Source of the DNA: Marinospirillum celere
GTDB lineage: Bacteria > Pseudomonadota > Gammaproteobacteria > Pseudomonadales > Halomonadaceae
Assembly (NCBI RefSeq): GCF_900112235.1
Contig: NZ_FOLH01000004.1
Coordinates: forward strand, 323,526-387,525
Length of the DNA: 64,000 nt
Direction of reading: 5' to 3'
Shown: positions 1 to 10,764 of the stretch, one piece after another
How positions within the stretch are numbered: the first letter of the stretch is position 1
How the letters are laid out: each line of letters begins with the position of its first letter
Program-made: the position numbers and the translations under genes
The notes under the pieces: model-generated
Database searches by the model: none
The model's input: the letters and a program-made list of their open reading frames with translations, nothing else
Told to the model about the DNA's origin: nothing

Positions 1-585
<585 letters not shown>

Positions 586-645
586 ACTTTTATTCCGCGT
601 ATAATTTCGCCATCATCAGGATCCAGACATCAATGAGAGAGTGCT

Positions 646-1200
646 GTGACCAGTTTGCGAGATCATTTTTTGTTAGCCATGCCCCAGCTTAATGACCCCC
701 ACTTTAGTGGTTCCCTGACCTATCTCTGTGAGCAGGGCAGCCAGGGTGCTCTGGGTCTGATCGTCAACAAGCCGATGCAGCTTAATTTTTCTGAGCTTCT
801 GGAGCAGATGCAGCTACCCATCGATCACTGCAAACACGGCCAACAACCTATTTACCGCGGCGGCCCCGTGCATACCGACAGAGGCTTTGTGATCCATACT
901 GGCAAACCGGAATGGAAGGCTTCCCTGCAAGTCAGTGAGCAGCTGACGATGACGACCTCGGTGGATATTCTCGAAGCCCTGGCGGAGGGAGAAGGCCCAG
1001 ACCAGTTTTTGATTGCTCTGGGCTGTGCGGCCTGGGAGGAAGGTCAACTGGAAAAGGAGTTGAAGGAAAACAGCTGGCTGACTTGTGCAGCCTGGAAGCA
1101 GGCTCTTTTTGATCTGCCAGCAGAACAGCGTCTGGATGCAGCCGCTGCCAGCCTGGGCATTCAACTGGAGCTGATCAGTGGGCAAGTTGGCCATGCCTGA
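646..1200 (+). CDS. yqgE: YqgE/AlgH family protein (UPF0301)
   Basis: This 184-residue protein has a GTG start at 646. It carries the family opening: an FLLAMPQLNDPHFSGS stretch, then LTYLCEQG and GLIVNKP. It also has the conserved GGPV block near residue 70 and the ALGCAAWEEGQLEKEL block near residue 125. The length matches the family. The biochemical function is not established; the name AlgH comes from an alginate-regulation phenotype in Pseudomonas. It lies between tonB and ruvX and overlaps the ruvX start by 8 bp, so the two are probably co-transcribed and translationally coupled. A TATAAT-like hexamer at 600-605 could serve a promoter, but no convincing -35 is visible. Confidence 0.9.
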   Translation: MTSLRDHFLLAMPQLNDPHFSGSLTYLCEQGSQGALGLIVNKPMQLNFSELLEQMQLPIDHCKHGQQPIYRGGPVHTDRGFVIHTGKPEWKASLQVSEQLTMTTSVDILEALAEGEGPDQFLIALGCAAWEEGQLEKELKENSWLTCAAWKQALFDLPAEQRLDAAAASLGIQLELISGQVGHA

Positions 1201-1681
1201 GCCAAAACCGCGCATTCTTCTCGCCTTTGATTTTGGTAGCAAGCGACATGGAGTGGCCTTGGGTAATGAATTGACCGGCACAGCGAATCCCTTGGATGTT
1301 ATTCCCGCCAGAGATGGCATCCCTTCCTGGGAGCTGCTTGATCGGTTGGTTGCAGAATGGCAGCCGGATGCTTTTCTGGTGGGTTTGCCGGTGGAGCTGG
1401 ATGGCTCACCAACCCCCTTAAGCTTAAGAGCTACCAAGTTCGCCCGGCGATTATTTGGACGCTACGGCAAGGCCTGTTACGGCATGGATGAAAGGGGCAC
1501 CACCAAAGCAGCTAAACGCCTGGTTGCCCAAGCTGGGCACAAGGGTAACTATCGCGAAGACCCTGTGGATAGTTTTGCGGCTGCTTTTATTCTCCAGGCC
1601 TGGCTTGATTTGCAGCAGTCACCCGAAGAGGCAGGCGAGGCTGCACGCTACCTGCAACCCTTGGCAGGACCACAGATTTAG
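1193..1681 (+). CDS. ruvX: Putative pre-16S rRNA nuclease / Holliday junction resolvase-like RuvX
   Basis: This 162-residue RNase H-fold protein is annotated as YqgF/RuvX. In E. coli it has been implicated in maturation of the 16S rRNA 5' end. The first catalytic aspartate lies in the N-terminal LAFDFGSKRHGVA motif. FLVGLPVELDG and the DERGTTKAA stretch follow, and the last acidic residue lies in the NYREDPVDSFAAAFIL motif. I chose the ATG at 1193, which overlaps the yqgE stop. A GTG at 1178 is in frame and would add five residues. The position between yqgE and pyrR matches the usual gammaproteobacterial order. Confidence 0.9.
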   Translation: MPEPKPRILLAFDFGSKRHGVALGNELTGTANPLDVIPARDGIPSWELLDRLVAEWQPDAFLVGLPVELDGSPTPLSLRATKFARRLFGRYGKACYGMDERGTTKAAKRLVAQAGHKGNYREDPVDSFAAAFILQAWLDLQQSPEEAGEAARYLQPLAGPQI

Positions 1682-1708
1682 ATACACAGAAGACTGGTTA
1701 GGAGCCAA

Positions 1709-2242
1709 ATGATGAGTCTGACACCCGAGTTGCTACAACCCAGTGTTCTTTTGGATCGCCTGGCGACGGCGCTAAAATCCAGAATGGCTGAGCAGGGAAT
1801 TGAAGAGCCCTTGCTGGTGGGTATTTATACCGGCGGCTATTGGGTTGCTGAAGCTCTGCGTAAACGGATGCAGGTTAACTGGCCCCTGGGTGGGCTGGAT
1901 ACTTCCTTTTACCGCGATGATTTCTCGGAAAAAGGACTGAACCCAGGTGTTAAGTCTTCAAATTTGCCGCTGGCAACCAAGGACCGTCATCTGATTCTGG
2001 TGGATGATGTTCTCATGTCCGGACGCACCATTCGAGCCGCTATGAATGAACTGTTTGATTATGGTCGTCCAGCCTCCATTACTCTGGTGACTCTACTTGA
2101 CCTGCAAAGACGCGAGCTGCCTATCCAGCCGGATTTGTGTGGGCAGGCTATCGATCTGGCTACAGGCCAGCGTATCAAGTTATCGGGTCCAGACCCCTTG
2201 GAATTCAATCTGATCAATCTGAAAGAGGAAGGTCAGGCATGA
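1709..2242 (+). CDS. pyrR: PyrR bifunctional pyrimidine regulator / uracil phosphoribosyltransferase
   Basis: This 177-residue type I phosphoribosyltransferase-fold protein contains the PRPP-binding motif [18 protein letters not shown] near residue 95. The [14 protein letters not shown] helix near residue 40 and the R-REL-P-PD C-terminal block are typical of PyrR. Gram-positive PyrR binds attenuator RNA. I see no such attenuator here, and in Pseudomonas PyrR has been described as a transcriptional regulator. The start is ATG 1709 or the adjacent ATG 1712; an AGGAG at about 1700 fits either. The stop overlaps the pyrB start as ATGA, which indicates tight coupling. Confidence 0.92.
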   Translation: MMSLTPELLQPSVLLDRLATALKSRMAEQGIEEPLLVGIYTGGYWVAEALRKRMQVNWPLGGLDTSFYRDDFSEKGLNPGVKSSNLPLATKDRHLILVDDVLMSGRTIRAAMNELFDYGRPASITLVTLLDLQRRELPIQPDLCGQAIDLATGQRIKLSGPDPLEFNLINLKEEGQA

Positions 2243-3231
2243 GCTATCCTGCCAATCCACGCGATATCCAATTGACAGCTGAGGGTCAGCTCAAACATTT
2301 TTTGAGTATCAGTGGTCTGCCCAAAAGCCTGCTAACCGAAATTTTGGATACTGCAGAATCCTTTGCCAATATGGGTGAGCAGTCGGTTAAAAAAGTGCCT
2401 CTGCTACGCGGCAAGACCCTGGTAAACCTTTTCTTTGAAAATTCGACCCGCACCCGGGCCACTTTTGAACTGGCAGCCAAGCGCTTGTCGGCTGATGTAC
2501 TGAATCTGGATATCAAGACCTCCTCAACGGCCAAGGGCGAAACCCTGATGGACACCCTGCAAAATATGGAAGCCATGCATGCCGATCTTTTTGTGGTCCG
2601 CCATGCCGATTCAGGTGCCGCCCATTTTATTGCCAGTCAGGTCACACCTCAGGTGGCGATTATTAATGCCGGTGATGGTCGCCATGCCCATCCTACGCAA
2701 GCCATGCTGGATATGTTCACCATACGTCGGCATAAGGGTGATTTTGCCGGACTCAAGGTGGCTATTGTTGGCGATATTCTGCATTCACGAGTGGCACGCT
2801 CACAAATTCGAGCCCTGACCACCCTGGGCGTTGAAGAAGTGCGCCTGGTGGCTCCAAACACGCTTCTGCCCGCTGGGGTTGAGGATCTGGGTGTTCAACT
2901 CTATACCCGAATGGAAGAGGGCATCAGGGATGTGGATGTGGTGATCATGCTGCGGCTACAAAAGGAACGCATGAGTGGTGCCCTCTTGCCTTCGGAATCC
3001 GAGTATTACCGTTTGTATGGTTTAACTAATGACAAACTGGCTTATGCCCATCCTGATGCCATCGTGATGCATCCAGGGCCGATTAACCGAGGGGTAGAAA
3101 TAGAATCGGCTGTTGCCGATGGGCCCCGTTCGGTGATTTTGCAGCAGGTGGGTTATGGTATTGCGATTCGCATGGCCGTGATGAGCATGGCTGTCAGTGG
3201 ACAAATGCAGGAAAGGTCACAGATTTCATGA
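2239..3231 (+). CDS. pyrB: Aspartate carbamoyltransferase catalytic subunit
   Basis: PyrB condenses carbamoyl phosphate and aspartate, the committed step of pyrimidine synthesis. The 330-residue protein has the carbamoyl-phosphate motif [14 protein letters not shown], an HPTQAMLD motif near residue 150, and the C-terminal [12 protein letters not shown] block. The start at 2239 overlaps the pyrR stop by 4 bp, and the gene overlaps the next gene by 4 bp. I see no pyrI regulatory chain. Instead the gene is coupled to an inactive dihydroorotase, which identifies the Pseudomonas-type dodecameric PyrB/PyrC' complex. Confidence 0.96.
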   Translation: MSYPANPRDIQLTAEGQLKHFLSISGLPKSLLTEILDTAESFANMGEQSVKKVPLLRGKTLVNLFFENSTRTRATFELAAKRLSADVLNLDIKTSSTAKGETLMDTLQNMEAMHADLFVVRHADSGAAHFIASQVTPQVAIINAGDGRHAHPTQAMLDMFTIRRHKGDFAGLKVAIVGDILHSRVARSQIRALTTLGVEEVRLVAPNTLLPAGVEDLGVQLYTRMEEGIRDVDVVIMLRLQKERMSGALLPSESEYYRLYGLTNDKLAYAHPDAIVMHPGPINRGVEIESAVADGPRSVILQQVGYGIAIRMAVMSMAVSGQMQERSQIS

Positions 3232-4508
3232 AGCTTTCTATTCTTGGCGGTCGCGTTCTTGATCCAGCCCAAAACCTGGATCAAATACTGGATGTGCATC
3301 TGGATCAAGGCAGTATTCTTGCCCTGGGTGAAGCCCCGGCAGGTTTCCAGGCGGAGCAAACCCTGGATGCCAAGGGTTTGCTGGTAACCCCAGGTTTTAT
3401 TGATCTTTCCTGCCATCTGCGTGAACCTGGACCCAGCTACAAGGGCAATATCCTCAGTGAAACCCGCGCAGCCCTGGCGGGTGGTTTTACCAGCGTTTGC
3501 GCGCGCCCGGATACCCAACCGCCGGTAGACACACCAGCAGTGGTCCGTGTGGTTCGGGAAAGAGCCGAAGCTGTGGCTCAGGCAAGGGTTCTTCCGCTAG
3601 GTGCGCTTACTCAGGGTCTGGAAGGTCAATTGCTGAGCAATATGGCTGGCCTGCAAGCTGCTGGCTGTGTGGCTTTAACCAATCTGCGTTTACCGATTCA
3701 GGATACGCTGGTTCTCAGGCGCTGCATGGAGTATGCCTCGACCCATGATCTCTTGTTAATCTTCTATCCCGAGGATTTCAGTCTGGCCGCGGGTGGCTGT
3801 GCCCATGAAGGGGCCATGGCCTCCCAGCTGGGCCTGCAAGGCATTCCTGAAACAGCAGAAACCCTGGCCCTGGCACAACAGCTGTTGTTAATCGAGCAAA
3901 CAGGCATTCGGGCACATTTCAGCCAGCTGTCCACAGCGCGCTCTGTGGAATTGATTGCTGCAGCCCGTAAGCGTGGCTTGCCCGTTACTGCTGATGTAGC
4001 GATTAGTCATCTGATTTATACGGACCGCGAGCTGGAAGACTTTGATAGTAACTTTCACTTGCAGCCACCTTTGCGTAGTGAAAAAGATCGTCTGGCTCTA
4101 TTGCAGGGCTTGGTGGATGGACATTTGAGCGCTGTGACCAGTGGTCACTTACCCCACGAAAGAGCGGCAAAAATGGCGCCTTTTTCAGCTTCTGAGCCAG
4201 GCATTAGCAGTCTTGAAAGCCTCTTGCCCTGGATGCTGCAGCTGGTTAATGCAGGCTATTTAAGTGAACAGCAATTTGTTGCCAGCCTGACCTCAGGGCC
4301 TGCCGGGATTCTGAGCCAGAAGCTGGGTAGCCTGGAACCCGGCCAGCCAGCTGACCTGACCTTGTTCGATCCCCAGCAATCCTGGACTCTGAATGCTTCC
4401 AGCTGCTACTCAGCGGGTTACAATACGCCTAGCTGGGGCCAGACCCTTCAAGGGCGAGTCTTGGCAACCCTGGTTGCTGGTGAAGTGCGTTACCGCCTGG
4501 ATCTATAA
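3228..4508 (+). CDS. pyrC': Dihydroorotase-like PyrC' (predicted catalytically inactive ATCase partner)
   Basis: This 426-residue amidohydrolase-fold protein follows the dihydroorotase pattern throughout but has lost key residues. The metal motif normally read as D-x-H-x-H-L-R is here [10 protein letters not shown], so the first zinc-ligand histidine is serine. The usual catalytic aspartate of the T-D-H-A-P-H motif is replaced, giving SGHLPHERA. The [10 protein letters not shown] block lacks the normal metal-binding histidine or asparagine context. In Pseudomonas the equivalent pyrC' product is non-catalytic and is needed to assemble active PyrB. Overlap with pyrB fits a stoichiometric partner. 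A functional dihydroorotase must lie outside this window. Confidence 0.9.
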   Translation: MKLSILGGRVLDPAQNLDQILDVHLDQGSILALGEAPAGFQAEQTLDAKGLLVTPGFIDLSCHLREPGPSYKGNILSETRAALAGGFTSVCARPDTQPPVDTPAVVRVVRERAEAVAQARVLPLGALTQGLEGQLLSNMAGLQAAGCVALTNLRLPIQDTLVLRRCMEYASTHDLLLIFYPEDFSLAAGGCAHEGAMASQLGLQGIPETAETLALAQQLLLIEQTGIRAHFSQLSTARSVELIAAARKRGLPVTADVAISHLIYTDRELEDFDSNFHLQPPLRSEKDRLALLQGLVDGHLSAVTSGHLPHERAAKMAPFSASEPGISSLESLLPWMLQLVNAGYLSEQQFVASLTSGPAGILSQKLGSLEPGQPADLTLFDPQQSWTLNASSCYSAGYNTPSWGQTLQGRVLATLVAGEVRYRLDL

Positions 4509-4527
4509 CAACCAAGAGGAATTGATC

Positions 4528-5202
4528 ATGGCTGCCATCAAGCCTGCTTTTGTACCTGAACTGAAAGAACACACCTGGGAAGCTCCCCTGGGAAAAATTG
4601 TTTGTGTGGGGCGCAACTATGCGGAGCATGCGGCAGAATTAAATAACCCGGTTCCTAAAGAACCTTTGTTGTTTATCAAGCCAGCAACGGCAGCAGTGAC
4701 TATGCAGGGCAACTTACAACTTCCCGCGGGTCGGGGTGGTGTGCACTATGAAACTGAAATAGCTTTGCTGATAGGTCAGCCACTCAAGCAGGCAAGCCCT
4801 GAAGAGGCCATGCAAGCCGTGGCCGGAGTCGGTTTGGCTCTGGATCTGACCCTGCGTGATCTGCAGTCCAAGTTAAAAGAAAAAGGCCACCCTTGGGAGG
4901 TCGCCAAAGCTTGGGATGCTTCCTGTCCATTAAGTCCTTTTATCGCTGCTTCCCAGGTTGCGGACTGGCAGAACCTGGAGCTGAGCCTGAGTATCAATGG
5001 CGAAGAAAAACAAAGGGGTGTGAGTCACCAGATGCTGACTCCTATTCCTCAACTGCTTGCCTATATCAGTCAGCATTTTACCCTGATGCCAGGTGATATA
5101 GTGATTACCGGTACGCCAGCAGGTGTGGGTCAATTGCATTCGGGCGATCATTTGCAGCTGGCTTTAAAGGACTTCTTGACCCTAGAAACCCAGGTTGCTT
5201 AA
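4528..5202 (+). CDS. Fumarylacetoacetate hydrolase family protein (YcgM-like)
   Basis: This 224-residue protein belongs to the FAH/2-hydroxyhepta-2,4-diene-1,7-dioate isomerase superfamily, whose members cleave acylpyruvates or decarboxylate oxaloacetate-like substrates. Conserved blocks are KIVCVGRNYAEHAAEL near the start, LLFIKP, the metal-binding HYETEIALLIG stretch with two acidic residues, and the C-terminal MPGDIVITGTPAGVG. The ATG at 4528 is preceded by AAGAGGA with good spacing. The open frame extends upstream to 4393, but that part overlaps pyrC' and is not family sequence. The gene follows pyrC' by 19 bp and may ride on the same transcript. The substrate cannot be assigned. Confidence 0.88.
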   Translation: MAAIKPAFVPELKEHTWEAPLGKIVCVGRNYAEHAAELNNPVPKEPLLFIKPATAAVTMQGNLQLPAGRGGVHYETEIALLIGQPLKQASPEEAMQAVAGVGLALDLTLRDLQSKLKEKGHPWEVAKAWDASCPLSPFIAASQVADWQNLELSLSINGEEKQRGVSHQMLTPIPQLLAYISQHFTLMPGDIVITGTPAGVGQLHSGDHLQLALKDFLTLETQVA

Positions 5203-5337
5203 TTAAGGATCACTATGAGCAAAGTTGACGACTGATAAACTTTTGTGTAATTTTGTTATTTCCATTTGAAAATTGTGGCGTTCTTCCAGGCAAGCGCTTA
5301 GGCTGATAGCTATAACTCCTCACTGGAGGTGTGGCTT

Positions 5338-6483
5338 ATGTATGAGAGCAGTTTGGTTAAAGAGCTGAGCCGTTATCACACTCTGCCTGATAAGCTACGC
5401 TTTTTGGGTGAACGCATTCGTCAAGAAAATCCCAAGGTAGAGCGCTTTTCGGTTGCGCTTTATCAACCCGGTTCCGATAAGGTCAGAACCTTCTTCACAA
5501 CCAGCCCTGTGCAGGAAGCCATTACTCAATATGAGTTTCCTTTATCGCAGGCTTGGTCTTTACGTCAGCTTGCACTTGAACGCCATCCCCGGGTGATCAA
5601 TGACCTGACCCAACTCTTGCCCTCGGAACAGGATAGCCGTCAGGTTAACCCCCACACAGAGAAATTGGTTAAGCAAGGCTGGCGGGCTAGTTTTACTTCG
5701 CCTTTGCTTTGTGCCGATGAGCTTTTGGGTTTTGTGTTTTTTAATTCCCGCAGCGTCTTTACGTTTCGAGGCCCGTTATTACAGCAGCTCGAGCTTTACA
5801 GCCAGCTGATTGCCCAACTGGTTTATCAGGATCATGCGGCCATACGAACCCTAACCGCTGCGGTGCGTTCCACATTATCCCTTTGCGCAGGCCGTGATCC
5901 GGAAACCGGCGGCCACTTGGAGCGGATGGCACAATATGCGCAATTGATTGCCAGTAAACTGGAACCCAAGTGGACCTTTAGTGATCGCCAAATCCAACAC
6001 CTGCTGCTTTTTGCACCCTTGCATGATTTGGGTAAGGTTGCCATTCCTGACACTATTTTGCTTAAAAAAGGGAAGTTAACTCAGGATGAGTTTCGCAAGA
6101 TGCAGGAGCATACCCTCAAGGGCATTGAGTTATTGGAAGCGGTTATCAGCCATCATGGCCTGGAAAACCTTCCCGATGTGCAGATGCTGAAGAACATTAT
6201 TCTCTATCATCATGAAAAAATGGATGGTTCCGGCTATCCCTATGGTGTGAGTGGAGAAGCGATACCGATAGAAGCAAGAATCATCGCGGCTGCCGATGTT
6301 TTTGATGCCCTGACCAGTGAGAGACCCTACAAGAAACCCTGGAAGCTGGATGTTGCCTATGCAGAAATGCAGCGTATTGCTGGCAAACATTTGGATATTG
6401 ATTGTGTTGAAGCCTTGTTAAATCATCCAAGCCAGGTTGCGGCCATCCTGGATCAACATGCCTCGGATGTGGTTGAAGCCTGA
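5338..6483 (+). CDS. GAF-like and HD-GYP domain protein, predicted c-di-GMP phosphodiesterase
   Basis: This 381-residue soluble protein has an N-terminal GAF-like sensory region (about residues 15-165) and a C-terminal HD-GYP domain. HD-GYP enzymes hydrolyse cyclic di-GMP to pGpG or GMP. The metal-binding set is intact: GRDPETGGHLERM, LHDLGKVAIPD near residue 230, YHHEKMDGSGYPYG and AADVFDALTSERPYKKP. The ATG at 5338 sits 7 nt after GGAGGT; the frame also contains GTG 5329. The 135 bp before it carry no recognisable gene. It is convergent with speA. No receiver domain is present, so the input signal is whatever the GAF-like part binds. Confidence 0.9.
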   Translation: MYESSLVKELSRYHTLPDKLRFLGERIRQENPKVERFSVALYQPGSDKVRTFFTTSPVQEAITQYEFPLSQAWSLRQLALERHPRVINDLTQLLPSEQDSRQVNPHTEKLVKQGWRASFTSPLLCADELLGFVFFNSRSVFTFRGPLLQQLELYSQLIAQLVYQDHAAIRTLTAAVRSTLSLCAGRDPETGGHLERMAQYAQLIASKLEPKWTFSDRQIQHLLLFAPLHDLGKVAIPDTILLKKGKLTQDEFRKMQEHTLKGIELLEAVISHHGLENLPDVQMLKNIILYHHEKMDGSGYPYGVSGEAIPIEARIIAAADVFDALTSERPYKKPWKLDVAYAEMQRIAGKHLDIDCVEALLNHPSQVAAILDQHASDVVEA

Positions 6484-6497
6484 CGCCCTTTCCAAAC

Positions 6498-8399
6498 CTA
6501 CTCCAAATAGGTGTAGCCGGTTAAGCCTTCCTCAAAGAGTTTCAGAAATAAGGCTTTTTCTTCACTATTTAGTGGGCTGGCTGCAAGCTGATCTTTTAAG
6601 GCTTGCATCAGGTTTTCGCTGTCAAAATTGACATAGCCCAGCACCCGGTCAACAGTATCTCCCTTGATGATGTTTTCCAGGCGGGGTAAACCGGCATCAT
6701 CCAGAACCACATCAACAGAGTCGGTATCACCAAACAGGTTATGCAGATCACCAAGAATTTCCTGGTAGGCACCGGTTAGAAAAAAGCCCAGCAGTTTTTC
6801 TTCATCATCAGACCACTCGGGAAGCGGCAGGGTGGTTTCCAGCCCTTGGCCATCAACATACTGATCAATACGTCCATCTGAATCACAGGTAATGTCCTGA
6901 ATGATGCCACGCCGCCGAATAGGGCGATCAAGACCACTCAAGGGCAAGACAGGGAAAACCTGCTTGATTCCCCAGACGTCGGGTAGCGATTGAAACAGCG
7001 AGAAATTGACGAAAAGCTTATCGGCCAGTTTTTCATGCAGTTCATCCTGAATTTCACGGTGCACCCGGTTACCCAGGCTCAAGCGTCGCTGAATTCTGGC
7101 CAGGGTGCAGGTGTAAAGGCGTTCTGCATGGGCGCGGGCACTCAGGTCCAGTAGGCCATGGACATACATATCTTGAGCTTCGGATAAGGCTTGGACAATA
7201 TCATGCCAGCATTCAACCAAAGAGCGTTCATCGACTTCATCATCAGCTTGTGAATAGATGCGCCAAAGCTCATGAAGAATCAGGGGAGCTTCTTCTTCGG
7301 GTTCATCAGGTGGCGTCAGGTCCGGCTGCTCATGGTCAATCACATTGGTGATGAGTACCGCATGGTGGGCTGTGAGTGCCCGCCCCGATTCACTGATCAG
7401 GTGTGGGTGAGGCAGCTCGTTGGCTTCACAAACCTGATGAAGAGCATGGACAACATTGTTGGCATACTCTTCCATGGAATAGTTCATCGAGCAGCTACTG
7501 CGCGAACGGGTTCCTTCATAGTCGATGCCCAGGCCACCCCCTACATCGACCACTTTAATGGGTGCGTCCAGGGCCAGTAACTCCTGGTAAAAACGGCCAC
7601 ATTCTTTCAAACCGCGTTGAATATCGCGGATATTGGCGATCTGTGAACCCAGATGAAAATGCAGCAGTTGTAGCGAACTCAAAGCATCCGCTGCGCGCAG
7701 TTGTTCAACCATGGCCAGTATTTGGCTTGCCGCCAGCCCAAATTTGGACTTTTCACCACCACTGTCCTGCCAGTGCCCCTTGCCTACTGATGACAGCCGG
7801 GCACGAACCCCCAGGCGCGGTTGAACGCCCAGCTCCTTTGCCTCTTTGAGTACCAAAGCGACTTCAGACGGCTTTTCAACAACGATATAAACCCGGTGGC
7901 CGAGACGCTCACCCAAAAGGGCCAGGCGAATATACTCAGGGTCCTTATAGCCATTGCAGACCAGGGTTGAAGGGGTTTTTGATGAAAGCGCTAGAACGGC
8001 CAAGAGCTCAGGTTTGCTGCCTGCTTCCAGTCCCACGCGGGCATCAACCCGGGCCTGGCTTTCCAGTAGCTCCTCAACAACACGTCTTTGTTGGTTAACC
8101 TTGATCGGGTAAACCGCTGTATAGCCACCTTTATAGTCGTGGTTTTCCATAGCTTGATCAAAAGCAGCACAGAGCCGGTTTACTCGGTCTTGGAGGATAT
8201 CAGGAAAGCGAACCAAGACAGGAAGGGTCATGCCATGTGCACGCAGATCATCAACCAGCCTAACCAAGTCCAACTGGTCTTCACGTTGTGAAGAAGGTTG
8301 AACACTAACCCGGCCCTGATGGTTGGCAGAAAAATAGCCACTGCCCCAGTGTTTGATATTGTAAACCCGGTTGGCATCTTCGACCTGGTATGCTGGCAT
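6498..8399 (-). CDS. speA: Biosynthetic arginine decarboxylase
   Basis: SpeA is a PLP enzyme that converts arginine to agmatine, the first step of the agmatine route to putrescine. The 633-residue length fits the E. coli-type enzyme. Conserved parts are the PLP-lysine region AVYPIKVNQQR near residue 100, the GSKPELLAVL stretch, FHLGSQIANIRDI, the glycine loop VVDVGGGLGIDYEGT, and SESGRALTAHH. The ATG is preceded by GGGAG. The gene lies 24 bp downstream of a PII gene on the same strand, so it is probably co-transcribed and may be exposed to nitrogen control. It ends 14 bp from a convergent HD-GYP gene. Confidence 0.96.
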   Translation of the reverse strand: MPAYQVEDANRVYNIKHWGSGYFSANHQGRVSVQPSSQREDQLDLVRLVDDLRAHGMTLPVLVRFPDILQDRVNRLCAAFDQAMENHDYKGGYTAVYPIKVNQQRRVVEELLESQARVDARVGLEAGSKPELLAVLALSSKTPSTLVCNGYKDPEYIRLALLGERLGHRVYIVVEKPSEVALVLKEAKELGVQPRLGVRARLSSVGKGHWQDSGGEKSKFGLAASQILAMVEQLRAADALSSLQLLHFHLGSQIANIRDIQRGLKECGRFYQELLALDAPIKVVDVGGGLGIDYEGTRSRSSCSMNYSMEEYANNVVHALHQVCEANELPHPHLISESGRALTAHHAVLITNVIDHEQPDLTPPDEPEEEAPLILHELWRIYSQADDEVDERSLVECWHDIVQALSEAQDMYVHGLLDLSARAHAERLYTCTLARIQRRLSLGNRVHREIQDELHEKLADKLFVNFSLFQSLPDVWGIKQVFPVLPLSGLDRPIRRRGIIQDITCDSDGRIDQYVDGQGLETTLPLPEWSDDEEKLLGFFLTGAYQEILGDLHNLFGDTDSVDVVLDDAGLPRLENIIKGDTVDRVLGYVNFDSENLMQALKDQLAASPLNSEEKALFLKLFEEGLTGYTYLE

Positions 8400-8423
8400 T
8401 TTTATCTCCCTGTTGGCTGTTGT

Positions 8424-8804
<381 letters not shown>

Positions 8805-8807
8805 TTA

Positions 8808-8837
8808 ACAAAAAAAAGGGCACCCCAAAGGGTGCCC
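8808..8837 (-). terminator. Rho-independent terminator after amtB
   Basis: Read leftward, an 8-bp perfect GC-rich stem (GGGCACCC/GGGTGCCC, 8818-8837) with a 4-nt loop is followed directly by about ten T residues. It lies 40 bp past the amtB stop and before the second PII gene. Confidence 0.92.
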
Positions 8838-8877
8838 AAACTTCCATGCTCACCTGTTACGGTCAATCAAAGACCAA

Positions 8878-10125
8878 TTACTTGCCTTTGGTGAATTCTG
8901 GGTAGGCTTCCAAGCCACACTCAGCGATATCCACACCAGCATACTCTTCTTCTTCGGTAACGCGGATACCCATGATGGCTTTAAGGATCAGCCAAACAAC
9001 CAAGCTGGTGATGAAGACCCAAGCGAAGATAGCAACACCGCCCAGGATCTGTGCACCAAAGCTCGCGTCAGCGTTGGTCAGAGGTACAGCCAGCAGGCCC
9101 CAGATACCAACAACACCGTGAACAGAGATGGCACCAACAGGGTCATCCAGGCGCAGTTTGTCCAGGAAGACGATGGAGGCAACAACAATCACACCACCAA
9201 CAGCACCAATCAAAGTGGCAGCCTGTCCGCTGGGAGCCAGAGGCTCAGCAGTGATGGCAACCAGACCAGCCAGAGCACCGTTCAGAGCCATGGTCAGATC
9301 GGCCTTTTTGAACCAAAGCTTGGAGAAAATCAGGGCAGCAATAACACCACCAGCAGCAGCGGCATTGGTGTTAACGAAAACCTGAGCAACGTTGTTGGCT
9401 GATTCGATATCAGACATTTTCAGCTCAGAACCACCGTTGAAGCCGAACCAACCCATCCACAGGATAAAAGTACCCAGAGTGGCGAGAGGCATGTTGGCAC
9501 CTGGGATGGCGTGAACTTCACCGTTAGGTCCGTACTTGCCTTTACGAGCACCCAGGACGAGTACACCAGCAAGGGCAGCAGAAGCACCGGCCATGTGAAC
9601 GATACCGGAACCGGCAAAGTCGGAGAAACCAGCCGCATCCAACCAACCTTCACCCCAAGTCCAGTAACCGGAAACAGGATAGATGAAGCCAGTCAGAACT
9701 ACAGCGAAGGCCAGAAAAGCCCAAAGCTTCATACGTTCAGCAACGGCACCTGAAACGATCGACATAGCAGTCGCTACGAACACAACCTGGAAGAAGTAAT
9801 CGGAGCGCATGGAGTAGTAAGGAGCATCCTCACCACCGGCCAAAACAGCATCCAGAGTGTTTTCTTGACCAATCAGGAAGCCAAGGCTGGGCAGAATGCC
9901 GCCGCCTGGGCTGGAGTACATGATGTAGTAGCCTACGAACAGGTACATGGTGCAAGCAATCGCAAAGAGAGCGATGTTTTTGGTCAGAATTTCTGCGGTA
10001 TTCTTGGAACGAACCATACCTGCTTCAAGCATCGAGAAGCCGGCAGCCATCCACATGACCAGTACACCACAGATCAGAAAATAAAAAGTGTCGATTGCGT
10101 AAGTAATATGCAGTATGTCTTCCAT
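8878..10125 (-). CDS. amtB: Ammonium transporter
   Basis: AmtB is an inner-membrane trimeric ammonium channel blocked by GlnK under nitrogen excess. The 415-residue protein has the expected series of eleven hydrophobic segments. The N-terminus runs straight into the first membrane segment (FLICGVLVMWMAAGFSML), with no obvious cleavable signal. Both pore histidines are present, in GSGIVHMAGASAALAG and ISVHGVVGIWGLL. DFAGSGIVH and GFNGGSEL are family signatures. It sits between two PII genes, 26 bp after the first, and should be expressed from the upstream sigma-54 promoter. Confidence 0.97.
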   Translation of the reverse strand: MEDILHITYAIDTFYFLICGVLVMWMAAGFSMLEAGMVRSKNTAEILTKNIALFAIACTMYLFVGYYIMYSSPGGGILPSLGFLIGQENTLDAVLAGGEDAPYYSMRSDYFFQVVFVATAMSIVSGAVAERMKLWAFLAFAVVLTGFIYPVSGYWTWGEGWLDAAGFSDFAGSGIVHMAGASAALAGVLVLGARKGKYGPNGEVHAIPGANMPLATLGTFILWMGWFGFNGGSELKMSDIESANNVAQVFVNTNAAAAGGVIAALIFSKLWFKKADLTMALNGALAGLVAITAEPLAPSGQAATLIGAVGGVIVVASIVFLDKLRLDDPVGAISVHGVVGIWGLLAVPLTNADASFGAQILGGVAIFAWVFITSLVVWLILKAIMGIRVTEEEEYAGVDIAECGLEAYPEFTKGK

Positions 10126-10151
10126 CGTTATGTCCTCAGTTGATCCACCGC

Positions 10152-10502
<351 letters not shown>

Positions 10503-10561
10503 TCAGCCGGTTCTTCGATGACGCAGCCAAAGCCACGCCGTTAATTCGTCAACTGGCCTAC

Positions 10562-10577
10562 AGCAGTGGTTGTGCCA
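10562..10577 (-). promoter_or_regulatory. Sigma-54 (RpoN) promoter of glnK-amtB operon
   Basis: Read leftward this is TGGCACAACCACTGCT, with the required GG and GC dinucleotides exactly ten bases apart, against the consensus TGGCAC-N5-TTGCW. Transcription would start near 10551, about 60 bases before the glnK ATG. An AT-rich perfect inverted repeat (TTATTAAA/TTTAATAA, 10582-10600) lies just upstream, between the promoter and the NtrC-like sites, where DNA bending is usually needed. Confidence 0.85.
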
Positions 10578-10663
10578 CCTTTTATTAAATTCTTTAATAA
10601 CAGGTAGTTAGATTGTTATCGGATGCTGGCTAAGGAAAATCCTGGCGACTGAGAGGTTAAAAA

Positions 10664-10703
10664 AGCACCATAATGAAGCCGGGGGCTGCGCTTTTGTGGT
10701 GCA
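10664..10703 (-). promoter_or_regulatory. Two NtrC-type enhancer sites
   Basis: TGCGCTTTTGTGGTGCA at 10687-10703 matches the NtrC dyad TGCACCA-N5-TGGTGCA in both arms and closely resembles the classic glnA enhancer site. A second, weaker site at 10664-10680 keeps the GCACCA arm. Their centres are 23 bp apart, about two helical turns, and lie roughly 120-145 bp upstream of the predicted sigma-54 start, as expected for enhancer binding. They also lie about 60-100 bp before ubiK, so an effect on that gene is possible. Confidence 0.75.
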
Positions 10704-10764
10704 AAGGCGCTTTAGCTTTTTCCAAAAGTGAGCTGTGCTAAGCTAGCAAGAGGAGGAAACCATA

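Noticed and set aside
5215-5235. Six-codon frame with a good ribosome site after the FAH-family gene
   Set aside because: It is too short to call a gene. It may be the remnant of a deleted downstream gene, but nothing else supports that.
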